Assembly (NCBI RefSeq): GCF_008831305.1
Contig: NZ_ML708625.1
Span: 252-64,251, forward strand
Direction of reading: 5' to 3'
Source: Kocuria coralli
Lineage (GTDB): Bacteria > Actinomycetota > Actinomycetes > Actinomycetales > Micrococcaceae
DNA length: 64,000 nucleotides
Every line of letters begins with the position of its first letter. Position 1 is the stretch's first letter. This document shows, in pieces, positions 52,936 to 61,306 of the stretch. A program made the translations under genes and the position numbers. Below the pieces are notes generated by a model. It did not search any database. It was not told the origin of the DNA and saw nothing but the letters and a program-made list of their open reading frames with translations.

Positions 52936-53160
52936 TCAGCGGGGCTGATCGTCCGTGGACTCACCCGTGATCTCGCCCAGGATGTCCACGCGAGGCGGAC
53001 GGAGGATGCTCCTGGCCACATTGCGGTAGTCGTAGCGGTCCAGGAGGCGCGCGGCGGTTTCATCCTCGATGTCATAGGCGTGCGCGAGCATGCGCACGTT
53101 CTCCGTGTAGAAGGCGTGGAGCTTGTCCACGCCCTTGATGAACTCGAGCTCTTTGCTCAT
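52936..53160 (-). CDS. Small helical protein of unknown function
   Basis: The 74-residue product has the pattern MSKELEFIKGVDKLHAFYTENVRMLAHAYDIEDETAARLLDRYDYRNVARSIL, predicted to be largely helical. ATG at 53160 follows GGAAGG. It lies upstream of nfeD on the same strand but 152 bases away. I do not recognise the family. Confidence 0.5.
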   Translation of the reverse strand: MSKELEFIKGVDKLHAFYTENVRMLAHAYDIEDETAARLLDRYDYRNVARSILRPPRVDILGEITGESTDDQPR

Positions 53161-53429
53161 GTCGTGGGCCTTCCGGGAGGTCAGGCTCTGCGCTGCCGCA
53201 GTCCGCAGGATGGGTGCCATAACGGTAGCGCGAATGCCAAGGTCCCTGAACGTCGTGCACGCAGAGTTCACCGAACTCCGAGCCAACACCTCTTACTGCG
53301 ACTCACACGATCGCTAAACGGCTGAGTTGTGCTCGGGACAGCCCACACTTTAGCGTTCCTCACGTAGAGACACGTCGACTCAGCATGTCGACGGCCGAAG
53401 CCCGGGCACCGCGAGGAGCACCCCCACCC

Positions 53430-54389
53430 ATGGCGCACGTTCTGGTGACCACCGATTACCTGCGACCGGGGGACACGGTCCACCGGCTGCTGACCGACGC
53501 GGGACATTCAGTGGCCTATGACCCGTCGAGCGGACCGCGCCGCGAGGCTGATGCCCTCACCCTGTTCGACGGTGCGGACGCGGCCATCCTGGCCAGCGAG
53601 CCGGTGACGCCCGAGATGCTGAATGCCGCCACCGCGCTGAAAGTGATCGCACGATCCGGCGTGGGATTCGACTCCGTAGACATCCAGGCGGCCACCGATC
53701 ACGGCATCTGGGTGTGCAATACCCCGGGTGTCAACCACCACGCCGTCGCCGAGCTGGCCATGGGGCTCATGCTCACGATCGCACGGCGACTGGATGCCGT
53801 CATCCCGGCGGTCAGATCAGGGCAGTGGCCGCGGACCGCGGGAACGGAACTCCACGGCAGGACCCTGGGCATCGTGGGCTTCGGCGCCAGCGGGCGCGCC
53901 ACGGCTGAGCTCGGGCGGGCCTTCGGGATGGAGGTCCTGGTGAGCACCAGATATCCGGGCCAGGACACCGAGGGGCTCGAGTTCGTCGACCGCGCCGTCC
54001 TGTGCGCCCGGGGCGACTACGTGTCCCTGCATGTGGAGGCCACCGCCGGCAACCATCACATGGTCGACGCGGGATTCCTCGAGGCCCTCAAGCCCACGGC
54101 GGTCCTGGTCAATACCGCACGCGGCTCCCTGATCGACGAGAGCGCCCTCGCACGTGCGCTCGACGACGGGCGGATCGCCGGTGCCGCGCTCGACGTCCTG
54201 GAGTCCGAAACCATCTCCGGAGGTTCTGCACTGCGCGGACGCGACGACGTCGTCATCACCTCCCACCTGGGCGGCCAGACGGTGGAAGCGCGCCAGCGTG
54301 CGGGCTTGGCCGCGGCCGAGAACGTCCTGGCGGTACTCGCCGGAGACACTCCGCCCTCACCGGTCAATCAGCCCGCTGCCGCCAGCTGA
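53430..54389 (+). CDS. D-2-hydroxyacid dehydrogenase family protein
   Basis: The 319-residue NAD-dependent enzyme has the D-isomer hydroxyacid dehydrogenase layout. The Rossmann motif is GIVGFGASGRATAELGRAFGMEV. Catalytic residues are Arg in KVIARSGVGFDSVD, Glu in VNTARGSLIDESAL and His in ITSHLGGQT. It lacks the ACT regulatory domain of full SerA. ATG at 53430 follows GAGGAG; the frame opens earlier without support. It is the first gene of a likely catabolic cluster with the downstream dehydrogenase, which begins 63 bases later. The substrate is probably a 2-hydroxy acid or tartronate-like compound. Confidence 0.85.
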   Translation: MAHVLVTTDYLRPGDTVHRLLTDAGHSVAYDPSSGPRREADALTLFDGADAAILASEPVTPEMLNAATALKVIARSGVGFDSVDIQAATDHGIWVCNTPGVNHHAVAELAMGLMLTIARRLDAVIPAVRSGQWPRTAGTELHGRTLGIVGFGASGRATAELGRAFGMEVLVSTRYPGQDTEGLEFVDRAVLCARGDYVSLHVEATAGNHHMVDAGFLEALKPTAVLVNTARGSLIDESALARALDDGRIAGAALDVLESETISGGSALRGRDDVVITSHLGGQTVEARQRAGLAAAENVLAVLAGDTPPSPVNQPAAAS

Positions 54390-54452
54390 TCCCGCCCGCC
54401 TGACCCCACGTCACCTACTGGCCCAAGTCACCTACTGGATCGAGGAAGACCC

Positions 54453-55538
54453 ATGTCATCGACGCACGCTATCGCCGTCATCCCCGGGGACGGCATCGGC
54501 AAGGAAGTGGTTCCGGAGGGTCTTCGGGTGCTCGACGCCGCCGCCGAACGCTTCGGTTTCGCCCTGGACTACGAGCACTTCGACTTCGCCAGTGCGGAGT
54601 ACTACCAGGAGCACGGCGCCATGCTCCCGGAGAACTGGTACGACCAGCTCGTAGGGCGGGACGCCATCTTCTTCGGGGCCGTCGGGTGGCCCGAGGTGGT
54701 GCCGGACCACGTCTCCCTGTGGGGGAGCCTGCTGCAGTTCAGGCGCCACTTCGACCAGTACGTGAACATGCGCCCGGTCAAGCTCATGCCCGGGGTGACC
54801 AGCCCCCTTGCAGGGCGGGCGCCGGGCGACGTCGATTTCCTGGTGGTGCGCGAGAACACCGAGGGGGAGTACTCCAGCATCGGCGGCAAGATGTTCGAGG
54901 GCACCGAACGGGAGACGGTCATCCAGGAGACCGTGATGACCCGGACGGGAGTGGACCGGATCCTCAAGTACGCCTTCGAAGTCGCCCGGTCCCGCCCGAA
55001 GAAGCACCTGACCTCAGCGACCAAGAGCAACGGCATCTCGATCACCATGCCGTACTGGGACGAACGGGTGGCCGAGATGAGCAAGGCTTACCCTGAGGTA
55101 GAGGTCGATAGCTTCCACATCGACATCCTGACCGCCAACTTCGTGATGCACCCGGACTGGTTCGACGTGGTCGTGGCCAGCAACCTTTTCGGAGACATCC
55201 TCTCGGACCTCGGGCCGGCCTGCACGGGCACCATCGGCATCGCCCCGAGCGCCAACATCAACCCGGAGCGCAAGTTCCCGAGCCTGTTCGAGCCGGTGCA
55301 CGGGTCCGCCCCGGACATCGCCGGACGCGGTCTGGCCAACCCGATCGGCCAGATCTGGAGCGCCAGCCTGATGCTGGATCACCTGGGCGAGACGGAGGCC
55401 GCTGCTGCGATCGTGGCGGCCATCGAATCCGTACTGGCGACCGGCGAACTCACACCGGACATGGGCGGGCAGGCCAGTACCCAGGACCTCGGGCGGGCGA
55501 TCACGGACGCCTTGGCCTCCGGGACGAACCGTGGGTGA
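54453..55538 (+). CDS. Tartrate/D-malate dehydrogenase-like decarboxylating dehydrogenase
   Basis: The 361-residue enzyme belongs to the isocitrate/isopropylmalate dehydrogenase family, subgroup TtuC/DmlA. The family signature reads NLFGDILSDLGPACTGTIGIAPSANI, with metal-binding aspartates. FGAVGWPEVVPDHVSLWGSLLQFRRHFDQY is typical of the tartrate/D-malate subgroup, not of leucine-pathway LeuB. It would oxidise and decarboxylate D-malate or tartrate with NAD. A terminator follows. It links the cluster to C4-hydroxydicarboxylate use. Confidence 0.88.
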   Translation: MSSTHAIAVIPGDGIGKEVVPEGLRVLDAAAERFGFALDYEHFDFASAEYYQEHGAMLPENWYDQLVGRDAIFFGAVGWPEVVPDHVSLWGSLLQFRRHFDQYVNMRPVKLMPGVTSPLAGRAPGDVDFLVVRENTEGEYSSIGGKMFEGTERETVIQETVMTRTGVDRILKYAFEVARSRPKKHLTSATKSNGISITMPYWDERVAEMSKAYPEVEVDSFHIDILTANFVMHPDWFDVVVASNLFGDILSDLGPACTGTIGIAPSANINPERKFPSLFEPVHGSAPDIAGRGLANPIGQIWSASLMLDHLGETEAAAAIVAAIESVLATGELTPDMGGQASTQDLGRAITDALASGTNRG

Positions 55539-55576
55539 TGAGCTGAGTAGCTAGCCGCTCTCACTGTCAGACGGAG

Positions 55577-55620
55577 ATGCCGGGTCCCGGACGAGAACTT
55601 CCTCGTCCGAGACCCGGCAT
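55577..55620. terminator. Hairpin terminator after the tartrate/D-malate dehydrogenase gene
   Basis: Nineteen-base arms with one mismatch (ATGCCGGGTC...GACCCGGCAT) enclose a short loop and are followed by TTT. Confidence 0.8.
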
Positions 55621-55683
55621 TTCGCGTTGCAGCAGGCCGAATGAACACAACGTTGACACTCCAGTGTGCGCCACTTCATAATG

Positions 55684-55713
55684 TTCAAACGATTGACCAT
55701 TCAAACGATTGAA
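55684..55713. promoter_or_regulatory. Two tandem LacI-type operators
   Basis: TTCAAACGATTGAC (55684-55697) and TTCAAACGATTGAA (55700-55713) repeat at a 16-base interval. The second is a near-palindrome TTCAAWCGWTTGAA with the central CG typical of LacI-family operators. They lie 10 bases before the lyase ATG, and a LacI-family gene ends the same operon direction 3 kb away. Confidence 0.65.
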
Positions 55714-55722
55714 CGGATTTCT

Positions 55723-57072
55723 ATGTCACATCTGTCCTTCAGCCTGCTCACGGAGCTATACCCGGCACCCGCCCTGGCGGAACTCCTGTCCGCGGAACGA
55801 ACGGTCCAGGGGTGGATCGATTTCGAGCATGCACTCGCCGCCGCGCAGGCGGTGACCGGGGTGATCAGCGAGGCCGATGCTCAGGCCATCTCCTCGGTGA
55901 CGCTGGAGCATCTGGATCTGCCGGCCCTGTGGACCGCCGCACGGAACGTCGGCTACCCGATCCTTCCGTTGGTGCGCCAGATGGCGGCGCACCTGCCGGA
56001 GGGCCCGAACGGGCGGGTCCACTATGGGGCGACCACCCAGGACGCCATGGACACCGGGCAGGCCCTGATGCTCAGGGATACAGCGGAGGCCCTGGAGCAG
56101 CTGGTGGAGGCCGTGGGGGAGCGCCTCACCGCTCTCGTCGGCGAACATGCGTCCACCGTGATGCCCGGGCGGACCCACGGGCAGCAAGCGGTGCCCACGA
56201 CCTTCGGCGCCCACCTGGCGCCCGTGCTCGCGGAACTCACCCGTTCCCGCCGCAGACTCGCCGCAGCCAAGGACGACGTATCGGTCATCTCGCTGTTCGG
56301 GGCCGGCGGGACCTCGGCCGCCCTGGGCCCGCAGGCGCCGGAACTGCGACGGCTCATGGCGCAGGACCTCGGCTTGTATACGACGGACGTGCCGTGGCAC
56401 ACCGCTCGTGACGGGGTCGTCACCATGGCCCAGACCTGCACGTTGCTGGTCGGCAGCTGCGCCCGCCTGGCCCGCAATGTCATCGACCTATCGCGTACCG
56501 AGATCGGGGAGATCCATGAGGCAGCCGGCTCGCACCGTGGCGCGTCGTCGACCATGCCGCAGAAGGCCAATCCGATCCTCGCCGAAGGCATCATCGGGAT
56601 GTCAGCGATCGTCGGCCCACTCGTCTCATCCCTGTCCCGGACCCTCGAGATGCCGCAGGAGCGCGCCGCCGGCGAATGGCAGATCGAATGGCATGTCCTG
56701 CCGCAGATATTGCAGCTGACCGGCAGCGTCCTGACCGCTGCGGCGGAACTGCTGGAGGGGCTGCGTGTCAGCACCACAGCCATGCGGTCGAATCTGGCGG
56801 CCGACGGGGGCCTGATCATGTCCGAGGCGGCCATGATCTCCCTGGCGGACGCCCTGGGCAGGGAGCAGGCTCACGACATCGTCTACGGGGCGGCCCTGGA
56901 TGTGCGCTCCGAGGGTTCGAGTCTGGGCGAGGCCGTCAGGAACCGCCTCGAGAAGGAGGGGGTGGACGCCGACGTCGCCGTGCCGGAGGCCGCCGAGTAC
57001 TTGGGGGAGGCCGGCTCGATCTGCGAAGCCGCCCGGCGCGGCTGGGCCGAGCGTGCCGGGGGAGTGCGATGA
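55723..57072 (+). CDS. Fumarase/aspartase superfamily lyase, PcaB/adenylosuccinate lyase-like
   Basis: The 449-residue enzyme has the superfamily motif GASSTMPQKANPILAE (around residues 275-290) that includes the catalytic serine loop, and the conserved PGRTHGQQAVPTTFG with the active-site His. It is closest in type to 3-carboxy-cis,cis-muconate cycloisomerase and adenylosuccinate lyase but is not in a protocatechuate or purine operon. Members cleave succinyl adducts to fumarate or perform related additions. ATG at 55723 has no strong ribosome-binding site. Its stop overlaps the DASS carrier start, so lyase and carrier are coupled. Confidence 0.82.
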   Translation: MSHLSFSLLTELYPAPALAELLSAERTVQGWIDFEHALAAAQAVTGVISEADAQAISSVTLEHLDLPALWTAARNVGYPILPLVRQMAAHLPEGPNGRVHYGATTQDAMDTGQALMLRDTAEALEQLVEAVGERLTALVGEHASTVMPGRTHGQQAVPTTFGAHLAPVLAELTRSRRRLAAAKDDVSVISLFGAGGTSAALGPQAPELRRLMAQDLGLYTTDVPWHTARDGVVTMAQTCTLLVGSCARLARNVIDLSRTEIGEIHEAAGSHRGASSTMPQKANPILAEGIIGMSAIVGPLVSSLSRTLEMPQERAAGEWQIEWHVLPQILQLTGSVLTAAAELLEGLRVSTTAMRSNLAADGGLIMSEAAMISLADALGREQAHDIVYGAALDVRSEGSSLGEAVRNRLEKEGVDADVAVPEAAEYLGEAGSICEAARRGWAERAGGVR

Positions 57073-58649
57073 GCGGGGAACAGCAGAGACCGCTGGCGGC
57101 GACCGGGCCGGTCCAGGCGAGCGAAGAGGCCCCGGACAACCGCTTCGACCGGATCCGGCAGTCATCCGGTCTGATCCTGGCCCCCTTGGCATTGGCCGTG
57201 ATGCTGCTCCTGCCCTTGCCGCTGACGACGGGGCAGCAGCACCTGGCCGCGATCATGGCCTTCGTATTCATCGCCTGGCTGACCGAGGCGGTGCCGATCC
57301 CGGTCTCGTCCATGATCGCCCTGGGCCTGGCCGTCCTCCTGCAGGTCCCGGATCTCGAGGAGGGATCCGGGGACTCGGCCGAGGACTTCGTCTACGCCGC
57401 CTTCTCCAGCTCCACGATCTTCCTGGTGCTCGGCGGGTTCATCCTCGCTCGTGCCATGACGGTCCACGGCCTCGACAAGAGGTTCGCGTTGTTCGTCCTT
57501 TCCTTCCCCGGCGTCGCGCGTTCCACTCTGCGCGTGGCCATCGCCTTCGGCCTGATCGCAACCCTGGTATCGGCCTTCGTCTCGAACTCCGCGGCCGCGG
57601 CCATGCTTCTGCCGATCGGAGTCGGCATCGTCAGGGCGCTGGGACCCGAGCTCGCCGAGGCAGCCGGGGTGGAGAACGCGAGCAAGACCCGGTTCGCCAC
57701 CATGACGATGCTGATGATCGCCTACGGGGCCAGCGTCGGGGGCCTGCTGACGCCGATCGGCAGCACCGCCAATATCGTGGGCCTGGGTTTCCTCAAGCAG
57801 CAGGTGGACGTCGAGGTCGGCTTCGTCGACTGGTTCCTGATGACGGGGCCCCTGGCCGCAGCGTTGTTCGTCGTCATGTGCGCCGTGCTCTACTTCCTCA
57901 ACCGCCCCGAAACCCGTGTCCTGCCCGGCGCTGAAGCCTATGTCCGCGAGCAGCGGGCCGAGCTCGGGGGATGGACCCGCGGTGAGGTGAATACCCTGAT
58001 CGCCTTCGCCCTGGCCGTCGTCCTGTGGATCGGGCCCAGCGTCCTGGCCGAGACCTCCCTGGCCGACGGCGCCCTGTCCTGGTTCGTGGGCATCGACATC
58101 GGCACGGCCGCCATTCTGGCGGCCTGCCTCCTCTTCGTCCTGCTCCTGTCCTGGCGGGAGCGACGGTTCACGCTCACCTGGCGGCAGGCCGTGTCCATCG
58201 ACTGGGGCACCATCCTCCTGGTCGGCACGGGACTGGTGCTCGGAGCCCTCATGGACAACACCGGTCTCGCCCAGGTGGTGGGGGAGGGCGTCGTCGACGG
58301 CATGGGCCTGAACAGCACGGTCGCCGTCACGGTGATGGGTGTGGTGATGGCGGTACTGATCTCGGAGACCGCGTCCAACACCGCAGCGGTGGGGGTGGTG
58401 GCGCCCGTGATGATCCCCATCGCCACCGCCGTCGGAATGGATCCCACGATCCCCGTCCTGGCCGCCATATTCGGGGCCTCCTGCGGCTTCATGATGCCGG
58501 TGTCGACGCCGCCCAATGCCATCGTGTACGGGTCGGGCATGGTGCCCATCACCCGGATGTTCCGGACGGGGGTGGTTTTCGATGTCATCGCCATCGTCGT
58601 GATCTCCGGCGGGGTGCTCGTGACCACCACGTTCGTGACCCTCACGTGA
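57069..58649 (+). CDS. DASS/SLC13 family dicarboxylate transporter
   Basis: The 526-residue protein has about 11-13 hydrophobic helices and the two sodium/substrate Ser-Asn-Thr motifs of the DASS family: SNSAAAAMLLPIGVGI with GSTANIVGLG in the first half, and SETASNTAAVGVVAPVMIPI with STPPNAIVYGSG in the second. It imports a di- or tricarboxylate with sodium. It is translationally coupled to the lyase gene, so the lyase substrate is probably the imported compound. A 17-bp hairpin follows. Confidence 0.9.
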   Translation: MSGEQQRPLAATGPVQASEEAPDNRFDRIRQSSGLILAPLALAVMLLLPLPLTTGQQHLAAIMAFVFIAWLTEAVPIPVSSMIALGLAVLLQVPDLEEGSGDSAEDFVYAAFSSSTIFLVLGGFILARAMTVHGLDKRFALFVLSFPGVARSTLRVAIAFGLIATLVSAFVSNSAAAAMLLPIGVGIVRALGPELAEAAGVENASKTRFATMTMLMIAYGASVGGLLTPIGSTANIVGLGFLKQQVDVEVGFVDWFLMTGPLAAALFVVMCAVLYFLNRPETRVLPGAEAYVREQRAELGGWTRGEVNTLIAFALAVVLWIGPSVLAETSLADGALSWFVGIDIGTAAILAACLLFVLLLSWRERRFTLTWRQAVSIDWGTILLVGTGLVLGALMDNTGLAQVVGEGVVDGMGLNSTVAVTVMGVVMAVLISETASNTAAVGVVAPVMIPIATAVGMDPTIPVLAAIFGASCGFMMPVSTPPNAIVYGSGMVPITRMFRTGVVFDVIAIVVISGGVLVTTTFVTLT

Positions 58650-58667
58650 TTCCATATCCCTGATGGG

Positions 58668-58704
58668 TATGCGGGTGCGGCCGATTCTCGGTCGCACCCG
58701 CATA
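58668..58704. terminator. Hairpin terminator after the carrier gene
   Basis: Arms beginning TATGCGGGTGCG pair over 17 bases including one G-T, with a three-base loop. Confidence 0.8.
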
Positions 58705-58751
58705 CTTGGTGGTGCACCGGCAGGAGAGTGCCAGGGGAGCGGAGGGAATTC

Positions 58752-59780
58752 ATGGGAGCCAAGAGGGCGACCATTGCAGATGTGGCTGCGAGGGCCGGCG
58801 TGGACCCGGGGCTGGTCTCGAAGGTGCTCAACAACAAGCCGGGGCTCTCGATCCGCGACAGCACACGAGAGCGCGTGCACCGGGCAGCTACCGAGCTTTC
58901 CTATCGGCCGAGCAACGCCGCCCGCAGCCTGCGCACGTCGAGAACAGGCGCTCTCGGCGTGCTGCTGCCGACGTTCACCAATCCGATCTGGACGATCATC
59001 CTGGACGCCGCAGAGGCGGAGGCGGATCGACGCGGGTACACGCTCGTGGCGGGCATCGCCGGCGATGCCTCGAGCGGGCAGGATCGGCGCCCGTCGAGGT
59101 TCCTGGAATGGGTCAGGTCCGGCACGGTGGACAGGTTGCTCGTGGCCTCGACCTTGTCGGACGAGGATCTCGGCAACGGGTTCGGGCAGACTCCCTGGCT
59201 GCACATCAACCGACGCCCTGACACCAGCCGGAGGCATGTCCTCCTGGACGATGCGGCGGGCATGCACCTGGCCACGGAGCATCTGCTGGACCTGGGGCAC
59301 CGCCGCCTGGCACATGTCAGCGGCCCTCTCGATACGGATTCCGGACGACGACGGCTGGCCGGCTTCGAGGCGGCGACCACGGCCGCCGGCCTCGGGACCC
59401 TTCCGGTCGCAGAAGCCCGGTACGACACGGAGTCGGGGCACCGGGCCATGCAGGCCCTGCTGACGCATGAGGATGAGGTCACCGGTGTCGTCTGCGCGAA
59501 CGTGGCTTCAGCGGCGGGGGTGCTCGCCGCGGCCGTCGAGAACGGGCTGCGCGTCCCCGAGGATCTGTCGGTGATAGCCCTGCATGATATCGGTCTGGCT
59601 CGCAGCTTCCAGCCCGCCCTCACGACGGTTCTCATGCCGCTGGACGAACTCGGTCGCAGGGCGGTGTCCCTGATCCTGGACCGGCCCGCCGACGACGAGA
59701 TCGACGAGATGATCACCGGACCGATCCGGCTGGTCGAACGAGCGTCCACGGCGCCGCCGCCGATGACGCGGCACGCCTGA
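58752..59780 (+). CDS. LacI-family transcriptional regulator
   Basis: The 342-residue protein has the N-terminal helix-turn-helix ATIADVAARAGVDPGLVSKVLN and hinge helix SNAARSLRTSRTGALGVLLP, then a periplasmic-binding-protein-like effector domain (about 62-330). ATG at 58752 follows GGAGGGAAT. It is the natural candidate to bind the tandem TTCAAACGATTGA operators before the lyase, with the imported acid or its breakdown product as effector. Confidence 0.9.
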   Translation: MGAKRATIADVAARAGVDPGLVSKVLNNKPGLSIRDSTRERVHRAATELSYRPSNAARSLRTSRTGALGVLLPTFTNPIWTIILDAAEAEADRRGYTLVAGIAGDASSGQDRRPSRFLEWVRSGTVDRLLVASTLSDEDLGNGFGQTPWLHINRRPDTSRRHVLLDDAAGMHLATEHLLDLGHRRLAHVSGPLDTDSGRRRLAGFEAATTAAGLGTLPVAEARYDTESGHRAMQALLTHEDEVTGVVCANVASAAGVLAAAVENGLRVPEDLSVIALHDIGLARSFQPALTTVLMPLDELGRRAVSLILDRPADDEIDEMITGPIRLVERASTAPPPMTRHA

Positions 59781-59903
59781 GCCCGTCGTCGGAAGCGGTT
59801 CGTCGACAGCCGTCGGAATACGGTCGCAGGGCCTGCTGCCTCCTGACGGTCCGCTCTCCTTAAAACGCCGATAATCTACATTATGTAAAGTAAAGCGCCG
59901 ATT

Positions 59904-60335
59904 CTAGCTTCGGATGTCTGCAGGTGCCGTCGTCGTGAGCAGCCCGTCGGCCTCCCAGGCCTCGAATCCGCCGACGACATCCGTGGCTCTGGTCAGACCC
60001 ATCTGGCGCAGGTTCCAGGCAGCCAGCGACGACGAGAATCCATGGCGGCAGATCAGGATGTACCGTGCGTCCCAGCTGACGGCCTCCGGGATCCGCCAGG
60101 CGAAGGTCGGGTCCAGGCGCCATGGCAGCACGGTGAGGTCTATCACCAGGGCGCCCGGGATCTCCGCCGAGGCGGCTCGATGGGCGGGTGTCCGGAGGTC
60201 TATCAGGAACGCGCCCCCGCTCTGCTCGACCACGGCCTGCTGCGGAGTGAGCCGGTCGAGCTCGGCTCGAGCCCTGACCAGAAGACCGAGCGAACCCGGC
60301 GCCTCATCATGCCTCGTCGATGGATCCGGCACCAT
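59904..60335 (-). CDS. Rhodanese-like sulfurtransferase
   Basis: The 143-residue protein is one rhodanese domain with the active-site Cys in LICRHGFSSSLAAWNL, a six-residue loop typical of thiosulfate or thiol substrates. LIDLRTPAHRAA and VVGGFEAWEADGL are the flanking family motifs. It begins five bases after the macrodomain gene stop on the same strand. It would move a sulfane sulfur or act in thiol homeostasis; the exact role is unknown. Confidence 0.88.
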   Translation of the reverse strand: MVPDPSTRHDEAPGSLGLLVRARAELDRLTPQQAVVEQSGGAFLIDLRTPAHRAASAEIPGALVIDLTVLPWRLDPTFAWRIPEAVSWDARYILICRHGFSSSLAAWNLRQMGLTRATDVVGGFEAWEADGLLTTTAPADIRS

Positions 60336-60340
60336 TCAAC

Positions 60341-60865
60341 TCAGCATCCGGCGATATGGCGGCGATAGGCGTTCTCCGCGGCCTCGTCGAACGGGACGAA
60401 GAGCACCTCGGTGATGCGCTCCCCTACCTCGTCGATCATCTCCTGCACCGTCTCGACCGCGACGCGCGTGGCGTCCTCCAGCGGCCAGCCGTAGATTCCT
60501 GCCGAAATAGCGGGAAAGGCCACTGTGGTCGCACCGACGTCGACGGCAGCGCGCAGGGACTCCCGGTAGCAGGAGACCAGTAGCTCGGTGCGGTCCTCGG
60601 AGATCGAATACACCGGACCCACCGTATGGATCACCCATGTGGCCGGCAGCTCCCCCGCCGTCGTCGCTACGGCTCGCCCGGTCGGCAGGCCGTCGGGCAG
60701 GGAGGAGTTTCGCAGTTCCCGGCATGCTTCGAGGATCGAGGGGCCGCCCCGGCGATGGATAGCACCGTCGACTCCCCCGCCGCCCATCAGCGACGAATTG
60801 GCGGCGTTGACCACCGCGTCGACCTGGGCCCTGGTGATGTCACCTGGCTGAATGCGCATGTCCAT
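60341..60865 (-). CDS. Macrodomain protein, ADP-ribose/O-acetyl-ADP-ribose hydrolase type
   Basis: The 174-residue protein is one macrodomain: ITRAQVDAVVNAANSSLMGGGGVDGAIHRRGG (catalytic loop with Asn and Asp), PTGRAVATTAGELPATWVIHTVGP and AFPAISAGIYGWPLEDA. It matches the YmdB/MacroD group that hydrolyses ADP-ribose esters and O-acetyl-ADP-ribose. The ATG at 60865 gives MDMRIQPGDIT; ATG 60859 is an alternative. It precedes the rhodanese gene in a likely operon. Confidence 0.92.
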   Translation of the reverse strand: MDMRIQPGDITRAQVDAVVNAANSSLMGGGGVDGAIHRRGGPSILEACRELRNSSLPDGLPTGRAVATTAGELPATWVIHTVGPVYSISEDRTELLVSCYRESLRAAVDVGATTVAFPAISAGIYGWPLEDATRVAVETVQEMIDEVGERITEVLFVPFDEAAENAYRRHIAGC

Positions 60866-60888
60866 ATCGCCAGGGTAGGCGGTGGTCC

Positions 60889-61227
60889 TCAGTCCAGGAA
60901 GGGGCGAGCAGCAGCCTGGTCTCGGCGGTAGCGCTGGAGCCGGAGAGCACTCCACGCCATGGCCAGCCCAAAGAGAAACACGACGACCCCCAAGGAACTG
61001 AGAGCGGTGATGAGCGCAGGGTGCCACCGGCCGCCATCCGGCGAGTCGATGAACGGGGTGAACCGCAGGACTCCATTGAAGAAGCCGACCACGGTCATGC
61101 ACAGGGCGCAGATCCAGCGTCTCGTGACGCCCCATCGGTCTGGGCTGGTCAGCAGCCAATTCCAGCGAGGGTTCCAGGGTTCTTGGTTTTGGTGCTGCGC
61201 CTGAGCGTTCTCTGCCTGGTCCTGCAT
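60889..61227 (-). CDS. Two-helix membrane protein of unknown function
   Basis: The 112-residue protein has a polar N-terminus, then two hydrophobic segments (ICALCMTVVGFFNGVLRF and ALITALSSLGVVVFLFGLAMAWSAL) and a basic tail. ATG at 61227 has GGAGGCGG upstream. It is the first gene of the set with the macrodomain and rhodanese genes, 23 bases from the former. I do not recognise the family. Confidence 0.6.
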   Translation of the reverse strand: MQDQAENAQAQHQNQEPWNPRWNWLLTSPDRWGVTRRWICALCMTVVGFFNGVLRFTPFIDSPDGGRWHPALITALSSLGVVVFLFGLAMAWSALRLQRYRRDQAAARPFLD

Positions 61228-61306
61228 GCTCCGCCTCCGTTTCCTTCTTCTCACCGTAACGGGGTGCTGGAGGTATGTCAGGCATCGTTAAGGATCAGCG
61301 GTGCCC

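Noticed and set aside
57162-59468. Very long minus-strand frame opposite the DASS and LacI genes
   Set aside because: His/Asp/Gly-rich translation typical of antisense frames; the plus strand encodes recognisable proteins.
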